From assembly GCA_013414745.1 (NCBI GenBank), contig CP058707.1, forward strand, positions 3,795,977 through 3,815,289: DNA of 19,313 bases, given 5' to 3'. Source of the stretch: Bacteroidota bacterium. GTDB taxonomy: Bacteria; Bacteroidota; Bacteroidia; Chitinophagales; Chitinophagaceae. The position numbers were made by a program, and so were the translations under genes. Of the stretch, positions 17,493 through 19,313 are shown one piece after another (positions within the stretch are counted from its first letter, which is position 1; every line of letters begins with the position of its first letter). A model generated the notes under the pieces. It worked only from the letters and a program-made list of their open reading frames with translations. It had not been told where the DNA came from and did not search any database.

Positions 17493-17813
17493 TTAATACA
17501 TCATTGCTTGAGCCATTACCTTCGGCGCAAAAATCGGTTTTAAATCCAAATGAAGAATAGAATCCCCATTGTTGTTCGTTGAATCATTGGCAGAATTATA
17601 ATACACCGAATACGGCAAGTGATTTGTAATAGTAAGCGTATCGGAATCTGAAGCACCGAGTGTTGAACCTGTTGTTATTTCAGCAATAATTTCATAAGAG
17701 CCTGGTTGCACATTTGTAAAACTGTCCCATTTCCCATCAGCTGTATTACCTAATAAACTAATAGAAGGCATTGTACTAAGTGATGAAGTTGATCCAGATG
17801 TCGAGTCAATCAC
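17493..17813 (-). CDS. Gene B1 fragment: N-terminal domain
   Basis: 106 codons that read through the point where A1 is frameshifted (SFTNVQPGSYEIIAEITTG), which fixes the correct reading of both copies. It goes off frame in an A/T-run near 17540. Confidence 0.6.
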   Translation of the reverse strand: MIDSTSGSTSSLSTMPSISLLGNTADGKWDSFTNVQPGSYEIIAEITTGSTLGASDSDTLTITNHLPYSVYYNSANDSTNNNGDSILHLDLKPIFAPKVMAQAMMY

Positions 17814-17833
17814 TATTGAATTTTGTTTTAGTT

Positions 17834-18046
17834 TTAGTTTGTAGAATTCAGTCGTTTGATTCGGGTTAACAATAAAAGTTGAACACTGATTTTGGCGTTA
17901 GATTGGGAACATGCTGATTTGGTTTGATAAACATGGCATGCTATGGTAGTTTGAGCACGCAAGAAATTACCGTCAGACAGGAATATCAAGAAAAGAAACA
18001 AAGCGCAGAACGCAATCAAAAACGGAGGCTTACAGGCAAATCTCAT
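17834..18046 (-). CDS. Gene B1 fragment: signal peptide
   Basis: 70 codons; residues 1-57 are identical to A1. The frame is lost where copy B has AAAA (17875-17878 region) and copy A has AAAAA. Confidence 0.6.
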   Translation of the reverse strand: MRFACKPPFLIAFCALFLFLIFLSDGNFLRAQTTIACHVYQTKSACSQSNAKISVQLLLLTRIKRLNSTN

Positions 18047-18159
18047 AAAGGATGGTATTTAAATTCTAAGTTAATGAAAATAGGAATAAGATTATCAGCA
18101 AGAACTAAAAAAATTTCATATGAGCGAAGAATTTTCAGCGAGTAGTAAACCCGGCATTA

Positions 18160-18295
18160 CTTACAACGGGCCTTGGCTTTGCGTTCGGTGTGGGATAGAA
18201 AGTACTTCAGTTCAAATTTTGCACAAAAGCTAATTGAAACTACAAATGTTCAACCTAGTACATTAGCCACACTGACGCAAAACCAATGTTAGCAG
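18160..18295 (-). repeat. attC-like recombination site f
   Basis: Arm GTTCGGTGTGG (18183-18193) opposes CCACACTGAC (18267-18276). Compared with sites d, e and g, GGCGGG:CCCGCC has changed on both sides to GTGTGG:CCACAC, so pairing is kept. Ends are CTTACAAC (18160-18167) and GTTAGCAG (18288-18295). The loop contains GCACAAAAGC and ACAAATGTTC, like sites a and g. Confidence 0.7.
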
Positions 18296-18977
18296 CAGGT
18301 AAATTCTCAAGGTCTTTTAATTTTAGAGTAAATTAATTCTTTTACAAATAAGTGATTATCTAACTGTAATCTGAATTTAAGTAGTCCAAATTTCAATGAA
18401 AAGTATGTCTGGCAAAAATTTGGATTAATTAAATCGTGATACCTCAGAGTTCTCATAGACTGCGTCGTATGTTTGTCCCTTTATATTCAAGCTATCATGA
18501 ATTTTATTTGCGATATTTACTTCTTGAGTATAATAATTTTTATTTATAAATCGATCCTCGTGATCCGCATTCCGGTCTTGCCGAAAGATGAAACCGGAGT
18601 TGTAATTATTATTGAGGCTGAGATACCATTACTACCACCCCAAGCTTCAAAGTTATAATCGAAGTAATTGCTATCTATATTATTGTTTCTACTCTGGAAA
18701 TAAAGTTTTCTATTCTCAATAATATAATGGTCTTCTTCTTGTGAATGCACCGGATCGAAGGTAAATAAATAATTATGTGTTAAAACAGTGTATCAATTCT
18801 ATTCGTACTAGAATCTTGATATACAAATACGCTACCAGTGTCAATTGTAATAAAATTCAAAATTTGGCCATGGAAAAGTTGATTTTTATCTTTTTTACTA
18901 CAAGAATAGATAAAGATGGACGAAAGAATTAATAGTCTAATTGTACGGTATTTCATGTCGAATTACTTGCTGCTAAC
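18288..18977 (-). mobile_element. Cassette 6 (lipoprotein gene)
   Basis: Bounded by GTTAGCAGCAGGTAAATTC (18288-18306) and GAATTACTTGCTGCTAAC (18960-18977), inverted copies over 18-19 bp with one mismatch and one gap. One minus-strand gene fills it almost completely. Confidence 0.7.
18308..18956 (-). pseudogene. Secreted lipoprotein gene, repaired across three frameshifts
   Basis: ATG 18956 gives MKYRTIRLLILSSIFIYSC-SKK, a lipoprotein signal with the lipobox cysteine at residue 19 and no Asp at +2. The frame meets TAA at 18780-18782 after 58 codons; one more T restores it (LTHNYLFTFDPVHSQEEDHY, then NNNIDSNYFDYNFEAWGG). A second shift near 18572 leads to NADHEDRFINKNYYTQEVNI and IKGQTYDAVYENSEV, and a third near 18425 to CQTYFSLKFGLLKFRLQLDN and a TGA at about 18308. 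About 215 residues. The 'GxTYDxVYE ... YFSxKxGLxKF' pattern is common in Bacteroidota cell-surface lipoproteins of unknown function. Frames agree in composition and order, so I am fairly sure it is one gene. Confidence 0.65.
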
Positions 18978-19103
18978 GGTTTGGGGCTTTGCGTTCGGGC
19001 GGGTTTCGGAGCACAAAAGTTCAATTTATTACTAAAGTTCATTAGAAGCACTAAGCTTCAAGTTTGCACGTCAGCCCGCCTGACGCAAAACCCGTGTTAT
19101 GCC
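18970..19103 (-). repeat. attC-like recombination site g
   Basis: TTTGCGTTCGGGCGGG (18988-19003) opposes CCCGCCTGACGCAAAA (19075-19090). Ends CTGCTAAC (18970-18977) and GTTATGCC (19096-19103). The loop has GCACAAAAGTTC, shared with sites a and f. Confidence 0.75.
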
Positions 19104-19313
19104 TAGTTTTTATTTTCAAGTCCTCTTTAAGGTCAGCATATTTATATTTAAGTTCAATTATTGGTGTCAAATTTTTGATTGCGTTAGGAAGATAACACCT
19201 TTCAATTATTTCTATATGGTCAGCGTGCAAGGCAAAAGAATTCAATTTAAATTCTTTTTGACAACTTTCATATTGCTCTAATGCCCACTTATAAGTATCT
19301 TCATCAAGTTCGG
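19051..19313 (-). CDS. Unknown protein, 3' end only; C-terminus encoded by the recombination site
   Basis: The frame is open from the window edge (ELDEDTYKWALEQYESCQKE) through HADHIEIIERCYLPNAIKNL and LKYKYADLKEDLKIKT, a charged, probably helical domain that I do not recognise. No stop comes before the cassette boundary, so translation enters site g and adds about 17 residues (HNTGFASGGLTCKLEA) before TAG at 19051-19053. The start lies outside the window. Either the tail is real or a stop was lost to a frameshift; amino-acid content suggests the frame is right up to the boundary. Confidence 0.55.
   Translation of the reverse strand, partial: ELDEDTYKWALEQYESCQKEFKLNSFALHADHIEIIERCYLPNAIKNLTPIIELKYKYADLKEDLKIKTRHNTGFASGGLTCKLEA

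Larger units (their letters stand above)
12191..18046 (-). pseudogene. Gene B1: copy of the giant beta-helix T9SS protein gene with a different sorting domain (heavily frameshifted)
   Basis: Same start and signal peptide as A1 (ATG 18046). Domain order is the same: N-terminal domain, beta-helix, SprB-like repeat, second beta-helix, helical segment, T9SS domain. Frameshifts shared with A1 lie at the T-, G- and C-runs; extra ones are specific to B (near 17880 A-run, 17540, 17357, 16112, 15603, 15156, 14347, 14450, 14646, 13200, 12920, 12660). In each comparison I made, B is the one missing bases, save near 17700 where A is. The end differs: after ICNAVGVYK, B1 has IVYPNPTHSELQISFPQ ... GIYSIRIQ ... 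KFIKI, unrelated in detail to the A1 sorting domain. Gene B2 follows 4 nt after the stop. Confidence 0.7.
10661..18167 (-). mobile_element. Cassette 5: 7.5-kb cassette carrying T9SS gene pair, copy B
   Basis: Starts GTTGTAAGTAGTGCCG (10661-10676), ends CGGCATTACTTACAAC (18152-18167), the same ends as copy A. Gene order, spacing and most of the sequence repeat copy A; three blocks are clearly divergent (see genes). Copy B has many more small deletions than A. Confidence 0.65.

Noticed and set aside
3018..18167. Tandem duplication as a pure assembly artefact
   Set aside because: The copies differ over a ~1.1-kb block with different sorting domains and in an internal patch, and have different right-hand neighbours, so both exist. 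Individual indels remain doubtful.
426..19103. CRISPR array
   Set aside because: Repeats are long imperfect palindromes hundreds to thousands of bases apart with genes between; there is no short regular repeat-spacer pattern and no cas gene.

Overview
The window looks like accessory DNA from a Bacteroidota chromosome. It is AT-rich, and three or four genes encode secreted proteins ending in type IX secretion (T9SS) type A sorting domains (YPNP...G.YxxxI...K). It also holds a Bacteroidota-style lipoprotein and a MerC/GDCCVxC fusion. The order cannot be fixed from sequence alone; a Chitinophagales/Saprospirales-like lineage is a guess.

The organising principle is an integron-like cassette array. 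Seven imperfect palindromes of about 130 bp (sites a-g: 426-560, 1578-1711, 2231-2363, 2893-3026, 10537-10668, 18160-18295, 18970-19103) separate six complete cassettes and two cut by the window edges. In every complete cassette the first bases (GTTxxxxx) are the reverse complement of the bases that open the next site (xxxxxAAC). The two ends of one and the same site often do not match. That is expected if each cassette once circularised at a folded attC-type site. No integrase gene is in the window, and site architecture departs from textbook attC, so the recombination system may be unusual.

Left to right: (0) a truncated cassette with a helix-turn-helix/coiled-coil gene pair resembling an IS3-type OrfA (1-371); (1) a VOC-family protein overlapping a MerC-GDCCVxC membrane protein (583-1549); (2, 3) two near-identical ORF-less cassettes of about 540 bp full of nested inverted repeats; (4, 5) two tandem copies, about 7.5 kb each, of a two-gene unit: a ~1,960-residue secreted protein (signal peptide, beta-helix, SprB-like repeat, second beta-helix, helical segment, T9SS domain) followed 4 nt later by a ~490-residue propeller-like secreted protein with its own T9SS domain; (6) a frameshifted lipoprotein; (7) the 3' end of an unknown gene whose frame runs into the site-g palindrome. 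All recognisable genes lie on the minus strand, so the array is transcribed right to left.

The two large copies are mosaic: long stretches are almost identical, while the gene-1 sorting domain, a ~150-bp internal patch and the 5' half of gene 2 differ clearly. Both copies, the lipoprotein and the HTH gene carry many single-base frameshifts, almost all explained by a missing base in a homopolymer. This pattern favours uncorrected long-read errors over genuine decay, so I describe the repaired genes and list the main intact fragments.
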